From Terrimonas sp. (GTDB lineage Bacteria; Bacteroidota; Bacteroidia; Chitinophagales; Chitinophagaceae), in NCBI RefSeq assembly GCF_003075435.1, contig NZ_QCZJ01000006.1, positions 124,001-188,000 of the forward strand: a DNA stretch of 64,000 nucleotides, in the 5' to 3' direction. Under the pieces are notes generated by a model, which saw nothing but the letters and a program-made list of their open reading frames with translations, had not been told where the DNA came from and did no database searches. This document shows, piece after piece, positions 1-8,520 of the stretch. Positions within the stretch are counted from its first letter, which is position 1; every line of letters starts with the position of its first letter. A program made the position numbers and the translations under genes.

Positions 1-458
1 CAATTGGATTAATGGGACTGGTAGCGTCCTTTCACGGCATTATACTCGCTGCAGGCAGAGCAACATTTGAATTTGGAAGAGTTGGGTATATTCCCCTGGC
101 TATTGGCAAGGTGCACCGCAAATTCAAAACACCGGCCAATGCTTTGCTTATTAATATGGTGGTAGGCATCATTGCTTTGCTTACCGGCAAAACATCTGAA
201 ATTATAACCATTGCCTGCTTTGGTGCGCTTACATTATATATTTTTTCGATGATAACAGTATTGGTATTGCGGAAGAAAGAACCGGATATTGAGCGCCCTT
301 TTAAAGTGCCTTTTTTCCCATACTTCCCTTACATTGCTTTGATAATTGCCATAATTTCGCTGATTGCAATGACTACCTTAAACCTTACCGTTGCAATGAT
401 CTATTTTGGTATCCTGCTTGCTGGTTATATATGGTTTCATTTTTTTGTAAAAAAATAA
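1..458 (+). CDS. Ethanolamine-type APC permease, C-terminal part
   Basis: Inner-membrane amino acid/amine transporter of the APC superfamily; only about the last 152 codons are here. The frame is open to the left edge, so the gene starts outside the window and the first ATG seen (position 12) is internal. About four hydrophobic helices are visible, with a loop rich in Gly and Phe (FEFGRVGYIP) and a Lys-rich hinge before TPANAL that resembles the ethanolamine permease branch of the family. It ends 3 bases before a glutamine-synthetase-like gene and is presumably co-transcribed with it. The following ligase, alcohol dehydrogenase and hydrolase fit uptake of a small amino alcohol such as ethanolamine. 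The substrate is inference; another amine is possible. Confidence 0.8.
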   Translation, partial: IGLMGLVASFHGIILAAGRATFEFGRVGYIPLAIGKVHRKFKTPANALLINMVVGIIALLTGKTSEIITIACFGALTLYIFSMITVLVLRKKEPDIERPFKVPFFPYFPYIALIIAIISLIAMTTLNLTVAMIYFGILLAGYIWFHFFVKK

Positions 459-461
459 AAT

Positions 462-1829
462 ATGCCTTCGGTTACATCAACTTCAGCATTGCTTAAACAG
501 CTTGCCGATAAAAAAATGCAGAAAGTAAAATTAGCTGTAACAGATATTGACGGCGTGCTGCGCGGTAAAGTCATCAGCTTTGAAAAATTTAAATCTATCG
601 CGGAAAGCGGTTTTGGTTTTTGTGATGTGGTATTTGGCTGGGATGCGGGTGATGTGGCTTATGATAATGCCGCTATTACCGGCTGGCATACAGGCTACCC
701 GGATGCTATGGCTGTGATTGATATTAAAACCTGCCGCTATATCCCCTGGGATAATGATATCGCTTTTTTTCTTGCAGATTTTGATACGAAAGAAGCTGCT
801 TCTGAAATCTGCCCCAGGAATTTATTAAAGAAAGTTAATGCGCAGGTGAAGAAAGCTGGTTATCACGCTTATTGCTCACAGGAATTTGAATGGTTTAACC
901 TGGTTGATAATTCCGATGAATTATATGCAGGAAAATTCCGCGACCTGAAACCAATGACCAACGGCATGTTTGGTTATTCAGTGTTAAGAGCATCCCAACG
1001 CAATGCGTTTTTTAATGACCTGTTTGATCTGCTGAAAAAATTTGACGTGCCGCTTGAAGGAATACATACAGAAACAGGACCGGGCGTGTATGAAGCTGCT
1101 ATTACTTATTCGGATTCGCTGGAGGCTGCAGACAGGGCTGTATTGTTTAAAAGCAGCGTGAAGGAAATTGGTTACCGCCACGGTGTGCTGCCTACATTCA
1201 TGGCAAAGTTTAATGAAAACCTGCCGGGTTGCAGCGGGCATGTGCACCAGAGCCTCTGGTCTGCTGACCTGAAACAGAACCTGTTTTACGACAAAAAGAA
1301 AAAACATAATATCAGCGCGCTAATGGAAAGTTATATAGCAGGGCAATTATATTGTCTTCCCTATATATTGCCCATGTTTGCGCCTACGGTTAACAGTTAT
1401 AAAAGGCTGGTGGAAGGCGCCTGGGCGCCCACAACGCTGACCTGGGCGGTAGATAACCGCACAACAGCTTTGCGTGCACTGCCGGCTGGTGAAAAATCTG
1501 CGAGACTGGAAACAAGAGTGGTGGGTTCTGATTCTAATCCTTATCTCGCCATTGCTGCCTGTCTTGCTTCGGGATTATATGGTGTGAAGAAAAAACTGAA
1601 ACTGGAAACACCTGTTACTATCGGCAATGGCTATGCGAATAAAACCAACGGTGTGTTGCCATCCAATTTATGGCAGGCTACACAGGCTATGAAAAACTCC
1701 GACCTGGCTAAAGAGCTTTTTGGTGAAACTTTTGTAGCACATTTTACAGCCACAAGAGAATGGGAATGGCGCCAGTTTTCAAAAGTAGTGACGGATTGGG
1801 AGCTGAAGCGGTATCTGGAGATTATTTAA
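462..1829 (+). CDS. Glutamine-synthetase-like gamma-glutamyl-amine ligase
   Basis: Member of the glutamine synthetase fold, 455 residues, closer to the PuuA/GlnA3/GlnA4-type enzymes that ligate glutamate to amines than to housekeeping GlnA. Visible landmarks: a Glu-rich metal segment (TETGPGVYE, about residues 203-212), GCSGHVHQSL (about 254-263), NSYKRLVEG (about 311-319) and the C-terminal Arg-Glu-Arg element in SARLETRV (about 346-353). ATP-dependent gamma-glutamylation in the cytoplasm would protect an imported amine before oxidation. The gene sits directly between an ethanolamine-type permease and an iron alcohol dehydrogenase, which favours ethanolamine or another amino alcohol as the acceptor rather than putrescine. 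The family is certain; the acceptor is inferred from neighbours. Confidence 0.85.
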   Translation: MPSVTSTSALLKQLADKKMQKVKLAVTDIDGVLRGKVISFEKFKSIAESGFGFCDVVFGWDAGDVAYDNAAITGWHTGYPDAMAVIDIKTCRYIPWDNDIAFFLADFDTKEAASEICPRNLLKKVNAQVKKAGYHAYCSQEFEWFNLVDNSDELYAGKFRDLKPMTNGMFGYSVLRASQRNAFFNDLFDLLKKFDVPLEGIHTETGPGVYEAAITYSDSLEAADRAVLFKSSVKEIGYRHGVLPTFMAKFNENLPGCSGHVHQSLWSADLKQNLFYDKKKKHNISALMESYIAGQLYCLPYILPMFAPTVNSYKRLVEGAWAPTTLTWAVDNRTTALRALPAGEKSARLETRVVGSDSNPYLAIAACLASGLYGVKKKLKLETPVTIGNGYANKTNGVLPSNLWQATQAMKNSDLAKELFGETFVAHFTATREWEWRQFSKVVTDWELKRYLEII

Positions 1830-1831
1830 GG

Positions 1832-1917
1832 TGATAGCTTTCGGCTTTCAGCTATCAGCCGTCAGCTATCAGGTGAAAGGTTTATAATTTATCGGTTCAG
1901 GCTGATAGCTGACAACT
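1832..1917. repeat. GCTATCAGC-type degenerate repeat, copy 1
   Basis: The gap between the ligase and the alcohol dehydrogenase holds several copies of a short word read as AGCTATCAGC or its complement GCTGATAGCT, in both orientations, so that it can fold on itself. The same word occurs near 10030 and, in coding sequence, near 23640-23680. It lies between two co-directional genes of one pathway. No gene is visible in it. Confidence 0.7.
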
Positions 1918-1941
1918 TATTTCAAATTTCAAATTCGATAT

Positions 1942-3090
1942 ATGTCATTCGAAAAAATTCATCAGTTTAATTTTCCTACCACTATACGTTTTGGTGCGAA
2001 TGTAGTAAAAGAATTACCTGCCTATTTAAAAGCAAATAATTTAAAAGCACCGTTAATTGTTACCGATCCTAATGTAGCGCAACTGCCGTTTTTTAAAGAA
2101 ATTGTAGCTGACCTGCGGAAGAACAATATCAGCGTAGAAGTGTTTTCAGATATCCACAAAAATCCTGTGAAATCAGATGTGTATAAAGGCGTTGATCTGT
2201 GGGATGCCACCAACCGCGACAGCGTGGTTGGTATTGGTGGCGGCGCCGGGCTGGATGTTGCCCGTGCCATACTCCTGCGCATCAACCACCGGGAAGATCT
2301 GTTTAAGTATGATGATCTTATAGGCGGAGACATATATGTTACCAATGATGTTCCGCATTTCATTACTATACCTACCACTTCCGGTACAGGCAGTGAAGTT
2401 GGCCGCAGTGCTATAATAGCTGATGATGAAACACATCAGAAAAAAATATTGTTCTCTCCCAAGTTATTGGCGCAAACTGTATTTGCGGATCCTGTGCTTA
2501 CCATGAATATTCCCGCGCCTATAACCGCGGCTACAGGCATGGATGCGCTTACACATAATATGGAAGCATTTCTTGCAAAAAATTATCATCCTATATGTGA
2601 TGGCATTGCTTTGCAGGGTATGAAACTGATACACGAATCGCTTGAGACCGCTACCAATAAACCTGATCTTGAATCAAGGAGTAAAATGCTGCTGGGCTCA
2701 ATAATGGGAGCAATTGCGTTTCAGAAAGGATTGGGTGTAGTGCATTCTTTAGCACACCCACTTTCTTCATTACTCGATACACATCATGGTTTGGCAAACG
2801 CAGTTAATATTCCGTACGGGATGGAATTTAATATTGCAGGTTTTGAAGATAAGTTCAGAACAATTGCCAGAACGCTGGAACTGGAAAAAGACAATGGAGA
2901 GGCAGTAGTTCAGTATTTGTTCGATCTCAACAGTAAAATAAATATACCGCACCATTTGCGTGATATAGGCGTAAAAATGGAACATGTTGAAACACTCGCC
3001 GACCTGGCATTCGCGGATTTTGCACATCCTAATAATCCCAAGCCGGTATCAAGAGAAGACTTTAAACAACTTTATTTAAAAGCTTTGTAA
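1942..3090 (+). CDS. Iron-containing alcohol dehydrogenase
   Basis: Group III metal-dependent alcohol dehydrogenase, 382 residues, the usual family length. The nucleotide-binding Gly-rich segment GIGGGAGLD is near residue 97; the metal ligands are the Asp and His of GMDALTH (about 199-205) and the His residues in HSLAHP and DTHHG (about 267-281). Expected reaction: NAD-dependent oxidation of an alcohol to an aldehyde in the cytoplasm. In canonical putrescine (Puu) clusters this position is taken by a flavin amine oxidase; an alcohol dehydrogenase instead suggests the gamma-glutamylated substrate carries a terminal hydroxyl, as gamma-glutamyl-ethanolamide would. The next gene starts on the base that ends this stop codon. 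Family assignment is strong, substrate inferred. Confidence 0.88.
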   Translation: MSFEKIHQFNFPTTIRFGANVVKELPAYLKANNLKAPLIVTDPNVAQLPFFKEIVADLRKNNISVEVFSDIHKNPVKSDVYKGVDLWDATNRDSVVGIGGGAGLDVARAILLRINHREDLFKYDDLIGGDIYVTNDVPHFITIPTTSGTGSEVGRSAIIADDETHQKKILFSPKLLAQTVFADPVLTMNIPAPITAATGMDALTHNMEAFLAKNYHPICDGIALQGMKLIHESLETATNKPDLESRSKMLLGSIMGAIAFQKGLGVVHSLAHPLSSLLDTHHGLANAVNIPYGMEFNIAGFEDKFRTIARTLELEKDNGEAVVQYLFDLNSKINIPHHLRDIGVKMEHVETLADLAFADFAHPNNPKPVSREDFKQLYLKAL

Positions 3091-3788
3091 TGCGGCAAAA
3101 GATTGTAATTGGTGTTACCGACTGCAGCAAATATTTAAAATACAGCAACTGGATTTTGGGGCATAGTGAGGCTGTTGAAGTGATACAGCTAAGCCATTGG
3201 GCAAATAACTTTGAAGATATAGAAAAGTGCCAGGGTATATTACTGACCGGTGGCGAAGATGTGCACCCTAAATTTTATAACAAACCCGAATTATATAAGT
3301 ATTGCTATGAAACAGATATTAATGAAGCCCGGGATGAATTTGAATTGAAAGTGCTGCAATATACGGAGGCGAATAACATACCGGTGCTGGGCATCTGCCG
3401 CGGGCTGCAGATAGCAAATGTTTTTTTTGGCGGAACACTGATCCCGGATATACCCATTTGGGGAAAATTCAATCATTCAAAGTTACCTGATGATTCAGAT
3501 CGCTATCATAAAATAACAGTTGATCCCTCTTCCTGGTTGTATACTATTATTTATAAACAGGAAGGAACTGTAAATAGTAATCACCACCAGAGCGCAGATA
3601 TCATTGGAGAAGGGTTGGTCGTTTCTGCCCTTTCACCAGATGGCGTAGTAGAAGCACTGGAAAGAAGATATCCCAAAGGCAAATCCTTTTTATGCCTCGT
3701 GCAATGGCACCCTGAGCGATTGAACGATCCGGAAAGTAACTTTGTAAAAAATATCAGGGCGGCTTTCGTTGAAGCAGCAGCAGGATAG
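3090..3788 (+). CDS. Gamma-glutamyl hydrolase, class I GATase (PuuD-like, peptidase C26)
   Basis: Cytoplasmic hydrolase that would remove the gamma-glutamyl group, 232 residues. The nucleophile elbow GICRG puts the catalytic Cys at residue 103, and the WHPE motif supplies His207 and Glu209, a complete triad for the peptidase C26/PuuD family. The start overlaps the alcohol dehydrogenase stop by one base, implying translational coupling. In this context it would release glutamate plus the oxidised amine product (glycine if the substrate was ethanolamine), closing the gamma-glutamyl cycle. Anthranilate- or GMP-synthetase-type amidotransferases are less likely because no synthase partner is nearby. 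Confidence 0.87.
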   Translation: MRQKIVIGVTDCSKYLKYSNWILGHSEAVEVIQLSHWANNFEDIEKCQGILLTGGEDVHPKFYNKPELYKYCYETDINEARDEFELKVLQYTEANNIPVLGICRGLQIANVFFGGTLIPDIPIWGKFNHSKLPDDSDRYHKITVDPSSWLYTIIYKQEGTVNSNHHQSADIIGEGLVVSALSPDGVVEALERRYPKGKSFLCLVQWHPERLNDPESNFVKNIRAAFVEAAAG

Positions 3789-3887
3789 TTACAAGTTGCG
3801 GGTTACAGGTTTCAGGTATTTAAACTAAAAGCCTGTAGCGAATTTTCAACCGGTAACCAACAACCTGAAACTTGTAACCTGTAACAA
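3788..3887. repeat. GTAACCTG-type inverted repeat
   Basis: Two imperfect arms face each other: one with the words GTTACAAGTT and GGGTTACAGG (about 3788-3817), the other with ACCTGAAACTTGTAACC and CTGTAAC (about 3865-3887). They follow the hydrolase stop directly. The stretch to 3931 continues as low-complexity words (ACCTTAAACC, TTTTACTTTAAA). No open frame is supported. Confidence 0.65.
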
Positions 3888-3931
3888 ACTTAAGCCTTAC
3901 ACCTTAAACCTTTTACTTTAAAATAACTCAC

Positions 3932-5296
3932 ATGCAAATTATAAACCCGGCAACAGAAGAAGTAATACAGGAAGTAGCAGAAGACACCCCTGAAACCATA
4001 CAGGAGAAGTACCAGTTTTTAAAAGAAGGCCAGAAGCAATGGGCGGCGGTGCCGCTGGTTCAACGCATCAGCGCGATTGAAAAATTTTATGCTTTGCTTG
4101 ATGAGCGTAAAGATGAGCTGGCAGAAACACTGACCAAAGAGGTTGGAAAACCCGTTCAGCAATCATACAATGAAATAAATGGTGCAAGAAAACGCATTGA
4201 ATATTTTATAAAAAATTCTGCCAAATGGCTGGCGGAAGAATGGATAACCGAAGAAGATGCAACGCGGGAAAAAATTGTGTATGAGCCGCTAGGTATAATC
4301 GCTAATATTTCTGCATGGAATTATCCTTATCTCGTAGGGGTAAACGTTTTTATTCCGGCATTGATCGGCGGCAATGGCGTGCTGTATAAACCTTCTGAAT
4401 ATTCTACATTAACAGGACTGCATATACAACGTTTATTATACCTGTCAGGCATACCCGAAAATGTATTCAGTATTGTTATAGGCAAGGGCGCTGCCGGTCA
4501 GGCATTACTCGATCTTCCGCTGGATGGATATTTCTTTACCGGAAGCTACCGCACCGGTAAATACATAGCAGAACAAACTGCCGGAAAGCTGGTGCCTGTT
4601 CAGTTAGAGCTGGGTGGTAAAGATCCTTTATATGTGATGGATGATGTAGAAGATGTGAAAGCGGTTGCTGAAGCTGCTCTTGAAGGTGCGGTATATAATA
4701 CAGGGCAGAGCTGTTGCGCGGTGGAGCGTATATACGTACAGGAGAAAATATACGATGCATTTGTTGATACTTTTGTTACAGAAGCAAAAAAATTAATTAC
4801 AGGCAATCCGCTTAACAGGGAAACAAGTATAGGTCCGGTAAGCCGCAAAGAGCAACTTCCGTTTTTAAAAGAGCAGGTAGAAGATGCGCGGACCAGGGGC
4901 GGAAAAATTCTTTCAGGAGGCAATTCATTGCCGGGTAAAGGCTACTTTTTTGAGCCCACGGTAGTGGTAGATGCAAATCATAGTATGAAGCTGATGACGG
5001 AAGAATCATTTGGTCCGGTAATAGGTATACAAAAAGTAAAAGATGATAATGAAGCGGTTGAATTAATGAAGGATACGCCGTACGGATTAACTGCCGCTGT
5101 ATATTCAAAAAGCCTTGAACGTGCTGAGAAAGTAATGAAGCAGATGGATACGGGTACCGTATACTGGAACTGTTGCGACAGGGTGAGTGCGGCGTTGCCG
5201 TGGTCTGGTCGTAAAAACTCCGGTCTGGGTGCCACATTATCTTATCATGGCATAAGAGCATTTGTGCAGCCGAAGGCATATCATTTGAGAGGGTAG
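3932..5296 (+). CDS. Aldehyde dehydrogenase (NAD(P)+)
   Basis: ALDH superfamily enzyme of 454 residues that oxidises an aldehyde to the acid. The catalytic Cys is residue 261 in GQSCCA and the general base Glu is residue 226 in LELGGKDP; the 35-residue spacing matches the family. The cofactor-binding GSYRTGK loop is near residue 202. As last gene of the cluster it would convert gamma-glutamyl-aminoacetaldehyde to gamma-glutamylglycine before hydrolysis. The length is in the range of shorter ALDHs close to succinate-semialdehyde or coniferyl-type enzymes. It is separated from the hydrolase by a repeat-filled gap of about 140 bases, so it may have its own promoter, although none is evident. Substrate inferred. 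Confidence 0.88.
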   Translation: MQIINPATEEVIQEVAEDTPETIQEKYQFLKEGQKQWAAVPLVQRISAIEKFYALLDERKDELAETLTKEVGKPVQQSYNEINGARKRIEYFIKNSAKWLAEEWITEEDATREKIVYEPLGIIANISAWNYPYLVGVNVFIPALIGGNGVLYKPSEYSTLTGLHIQRLLYLSGIPENVFSIVIGKGAAGQALLDLPLDGYFFTGSYRTGKYIAEQTAGKLVPVQLELGGKDPLYVMDDVEDVKAVAEAALEGAVYNTGQSCCAVERIYVQEKIYDAFVDTFVTEAKKLITGNPLNRETSIGPVSRKEQLPFLKEQVEDARTRGGKILSGGNSLPGKGYFFEPTVVVDANHSMKLMTEESFGPVIGIQKVKDDNEAVELMKDTPYGLTAAVYSKSLERAEKVMKQMDTGTVYWNCCDRVSAALPWSGRKNSGLGATLSYHGIRAFVQPKAYHLRG

Positions 5297-5302
5297 TAAT
5301 AT

Positions 5303-5352
5303 GTCGCCCGAGGCGACAGGACAATTGTACAAGGCGAAGACGCCTCGTACAA
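5303..5352. repeat. Two-hairpin repeat element, copy 1
   Basis: Immediately after the aldehyde dehydrogenase lie two hairpins: GTCGCC / GGCGAC (5303-5317, 3-base loop) and, 9 bases later, GTACAAGGCG / CGCCTCGTAC around an AAGA loop (5327-5350, one mismatch, extendable by TT/AA). A collinear second copy with compensatory changes lies at 25006-25053. Directly downstream, around 5371-5390, is a further palindromic word (CCTGCCTGACGGCAG) related to the CTGCCGGCAGG repeat at 23457-23472. No T-tract follows, so it is not a classical terminator. Confidence 0.7.
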
Positions 5353-5438
5353 CGGTGGTTCCCGGCGAACCTGCCTGACGGCAGTCAGGGATACCGCGAA
5401 CAGTAGTAAATTAGTTTTTAAAGCCTATTCTTTGCCGC

Positions 5439-5980
5439 TCATCCCATTTTGCGTTGAGCGGCTTTTTCATCCAGCAGGTTTTCAATGCTGTTATAAATCT
5501 GGCTGAGTTGTACATCGTGTTCGCTAATGCGCTCTTGTATTAAACGTAATTGTTCCTTTATATCAGTTTGCTGTAATAATATTTTTCTGATTTCTACAAA
5601 TGCCCGCATAATGGCGATATTCATTTTGATCGCTCTGTCGCTATTCAGTACACCGCTTAACATGGCACACCCTGTTCTGTAAAGGCGAAGGGTAAGGCTG
5701 TTTTTGAGCGATGTCTTTGCGAACCGGTCAATTTGTGACCGGTTGTTTATAATAGATTGTATTTCAGTGTCTTGAGAATTTGTCGAGATCTTCAGTCCAT
5801 TCCATTCTGTCCGGGTGAGCTGAAACATAAAGTCTTTTGGGAAACGTTTTATATTGCGCTTCACGGCCTGATTAAAATCTTTGTTTCTACTTCATATAAT
5901 CCGGCAAGGTCATAGTCAGGTATTACACGCTCACCTCTTATTTCGTAAATCCTGTTTTGAATGGATTGAATAATCTGCAT
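5439..5980 (-). pseudogene. ORF6N-domain (phage antirepressor-like) pseudogene with frameshifts
   Basis: On the minus strand an ATG at 5980 opens a typical ORF6N start (IRGERVIPDYDLAGLYEVETK) that runs out of frame near 5880-5884, where one base seems missing; the downstream frame then continues NQAVKRNIKRFPKDFMFQL. Around 5701-5705 (a run of five A) the frame shifts again: the expected LPFAFTEQGV is readable only in the +1 frame (about 5667-5700), and the original frame resumes at AMLSGVLNSDRAIK after an apparent missing G near 5666. A coiled tail follows. ORF6N proteins are DNA-binding domains of phage antirepressors, often solitary in Bacteroidota chromosomes. Three indels make a functional product unlikely; homopolymer sequencing errors are the alternative explanation. 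Confidence 0.75.
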
Positions 5981-6098
5981 ATAGTGTTTTTTAGGTTTTA
6001 TGATAGCTAATATATTTAAAAGAATTATAGCTCCGCATGGTATGCCTGCTTTAAGTTTTAGGGAAAAACCTATTCATTCTATTCCGTACTTTTCTCCA

Positions 6099-8471
6099 TC
6101 AATTCCCAGCCCGCCTTCTTTCTTCCTGCCCACCCATATCAATATTTTTTGCCTGCATTTTTTTACCTGAGCTGAATTGATAGGTAAAGGAAATCCTTAT
6201 TGAGCGTGTTGGTCGTTTGCGGTAAAATGCAATACTGTAGTTTTTTTCTGCTGTCCATTCTTTTTCGCGGGAAGTGTTGAATATATCAGTAAAGCCTAAA
6301 CGCAGTTTTGCTTTTGCTTTCAATATTTTTTTAGAAAAACCTATGTCCATATTAAAATTGCCATAAGTATATAAGTTAGTATAAATATATGGCGACCGGT
6401 AATCAGCCATAACATCAATATCTGTAATATTTGTAAACGTGAGTGTGTGTATCGAACTGGCGTAGAAAGAAGTCAGGCGGTAAGGCTTTTCATTAAAGCT
6501 GTATACAGAACGGTAAGCAGACAGGCTGGTGTTTATAGTCCAGGATTTTACAGGAAAGATAGTGCTGCTGTATTCAATGCCATACTCCTTTGTAGTTCCG
6601 GTATTTTCGGTGTGATAGTCAATAGAATTGTTAGCCCCTGTATTGGCAGATAAGGCAATAAAATTATTGGTGTGCACAAAATATGCTTCCAGCGAATGGT
6701 TTTTGATGAACTGGTATGCAAGCGAAAAATGATTGCTGTACTGTGGTTGTAAATTTGGATTTCCCGAAACAGAGGTATAGCTGCCAAATTCTATACGGGC
6801 GGGATTTAGTTCGTTCAAAGCCGGTCTTGTAAGACGTCGGGAATATGATGCAGTGATTGTTGTTCCTTTTTCTGCATTTAGTGATTGCATTAAAAATACC
6901 GATGGAAACAAACCAAGATATTTTCGTGAGAATGTAATAGATGAGCTTATTTCATTCCCTTTGCTAAAAGTTTGTTCGGCTCTTAATCCTGCATTAACAG
7001 TTGTGTTCCTCCATTTTTGTTCTGCAGATACGTAGAGCATCAGGATATTTTCGGCATACAGAAAATGATTGTTTTGGCCAGGGGTTAATGTCCATGAAGC
7101 ATTTTCAAGATCTTCTGTCACCATTTTGTTATCCCTGGATATGGATGCATATTTTATTCCTGATTTTAAAAGCGTTTTTGGAGTAAATATTTTGGTGTAA
7201 TCTGATTGTAGACTGAATATTCTTGTGTTAACCGGTATCTGTGCTCTCCATTGTCTTTGTTTATACTGATCCTCATTGATCTTGTTATATTCACTGTTAT
7301 CATCCCTGGTGTTGTTCGAAAAGTCTGCAATAACTTTCAGTATAGTGCCCAATGTATCCGGCCTGTATGAATAATTCAGTGTAGCGCCTGTAAAATTAAG
7401 TATGCGTTGTTTGGCGGATGTTGCTTTTCCGTAAGACAATTGATATGCTTTATATATTTCATCACTAAAAAATTGCTGCCTCCAGTTTGTTTTAGAAAAT
7501 GAAGATTGTAAACTGAGTGATTGCGATTTGCTGAGATCATATACAGCAGCAAAACGGTATTGCTGTCTTTGCACTTTTTCACCACGATGTGTGAAATTAG
7601 AAAATGAAGACAGGTGCGGATAAGTTATGGTAGTTTTTTCAGTAATGCTCCGGGTATCTCTTACAAAAGTGATACTGCCGGATATATAAAGCTTGTTAAG
7701 TTGATGATTGAGCATAGCGCCTGTGGTATAATAAGGCTTATCTGCCTGCTGCCGGTATTCTGTATTGAACGATCCTGTCCAGCCATTCTTGTTCCTTTTT
7801 TTTAGAATGATATGGATAATACCACCTGAGCCACCAGCTTCAAATTCTGATGGCGGATTGGGTATGAGCTCAATCCGGCTGATTTCATCTGATTTAAGAG
7901 CGCGTAGATAATCAACAAGTTCCTCTGTGTCTAAACGCTGAACAACGTCATTCACCATTATTGTAACAGACTGGTTTCCTTTTAAGCGTATATTGCCCAT
8001 ATTGTCAACCCACAGGCCGGGCAAACGCTGTAATACTTCACTGGCAGAAAAGCCATTGGCAAGTTCGCTGTTTTCGATGTTGATGATAGTACGATCACTT
8101 TTTCGCATCAATAACGGCTGTTTGCCGGTAACAGTTACCTCAGCTAATATAGTTTTGCTTTCTTCTAATACCAACTGATGGAGCACACTGGTATCAGGGT
8201 ATATAAATGAAACTTCTTTTGAATAATAACCGATCAGGGAAAGCCGGAGTATATATGTTTGATGATGCACTAATGAAACATAAAAACGAAACAGGCCTTC
8301 TTTATCCGTGATGGTTGTTGCAATGGTAGTGTTTTCTTTTTGCAATACAACTGAAACCAGCGGAAGCGGTTCTTTATTTATTGATCCGGATACATGACCT
8401 CCTACCGTTTGGGCAAGTGCGATATTATTGATAACGAGAAGTGGAATAAGAATTCTCAGCGATAGCATCAT
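6099..8471 (-). CDS. Outer-membrane beta-barrel receptor (TonB-dependent-receptor-like)
   Basis: Secreted outer-membrane protein of 790 residues. A signal peptide (about residues 1-20, ending LALAQ-like at NNIALAQ) is followed by a carboxypeptidase-regulatory-like beta domain (about 24-110), a plug-like domain with GFSASEVLQRLPG and IELIPNPPSEFEAGGSGGIIHI (about 137-225 overall), and a long aromatic beta-barrel region to the C-terminus. This is the layout of the Bacteroidota barrel family often annotated outer membrane beta-barrel family protein. There is no SusD partner beside it, so it is not an ordinary polysaccharide-utilisation pair; the ligand is unknown. The start at 8471 (ATGATG) lies 9 bases from a 40-base inverted repeat and a TATGTTTG box, implying tight control and a very short or absent leader. 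Confidence 0.85.
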   Translation of the reverse strand: MMLSLRILIPLLVINNIALAQTVGGHVSGSINKEPLPLVSVVLQKENTTIATTITDKEGLFRFYVSLVHHQTYILRLSLIGYYSKEVSFIYPDTSVLHQLVLEESKTILAEVTVTGKQPLLMRKSDRTIINIENSELANGFSASEVLQRLPGLWVDNMGNIRLKGNQSVTIMVNDVVQRLDTEELVDYLRALKSDEISRIELIPNPPSEFEAGGSGGIIHIILKKRNKNGWTGSFNTEYRQQADKPYYTTGAMLNHQLNKLYISGSITFVRDTRSITEKTTITYPHLSSFSNFTHRGEKVQRQQYRFAAVYDLSKSQSLSLQSSFSKTNWRQQFFSDEIYKAYQLSYGKATSAKQRILNFTGATLNYSYRPDTLGTILKVIADFSNNTRDDNSEYNKINEDQYKQRQWRAQIPVNTRIFSLQSDYTKIFTPKTLLKSGIKYASISRDNKMVTEDLENASWTLTPGQNNHFLYAENILMLYVSAEQKWRNTTVNAGLRAEQTFSKGNEISSSITFSRKYLGLFPSVFLMQSLNAEKGTTITASYSRRLTRPALNELNPARIEFGSYTSVSGNPNLQPQYSNHFSLAYQFIKNHSLEAYFVHTNNFIALSANTGANNSIDYHTENTGTTKEYGIEYSSTIFPVKSWTINTSLSAYRSVYSFNEKPYRLTSFYASSIHTLTFTNITDIDVMADYRSPYIYTNLYTYGNFNMDIGFSKKILKAKAKLRLGFTDIFNTSREKEWTAEKNYSIAFYRKRPTRSIRISFTYQFSSGKKMQAKNIDMGGQEERRRAGN

Positions 8472-8475
8472 TTTG

Positions 8476-8483
8476 CAAACATA
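8476..8483 (-). promoter_or_regulatory. Candidate -7 box TATGTTTG for the receptor gene
   Basis: Read on the minus strand this is TATGTTTG, a full match to the Bacteroidota TAnnTTTG element, ending 4 bases before the ATGATG start. Transcription would begin at or within a few bases of the start codon, so the mRNA may be leaderless. I find no clear -33 TTG at the right distance; that position falls inside the inverted repeat. Confidence 0.45.
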
Positions 8484-8520
8484 ACTAAATAATTAGTTTT
8501 TAAACTAATTATTTAGTTAT
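8481..8520. promoter_or_regulatory. Perfect 19-bp inverted repeat, operator-like
   Basis: ATAACTAAATAATTAGTTT (8481-8499), a TT spacer, then the exact reverse complement (8502-8520). Each arm is itself nearly palindromic (AACTAA, 4 bases, TTAGTT), so the element looks like two dyad operators side by side. It overlaps the likely promoter of the outer-membrane receptor, which suits a dimeric repressor binding twice. The regulator is not encoded nearby. The 220 bases beyond it to the lipoprotein gene hold no gene I can support. Confidence 0.75.

Noticed and set aside
984-1307. Minus-strand open frame inside the glutamine-synthetase-like gene
   Set aside because: It overlaps a clearly conserved coding gene in antisense and its translation has no family features. 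The same applies to many other antisense frames in rpoB, rpoC, the giant protein and the RelA/SpoT gene.
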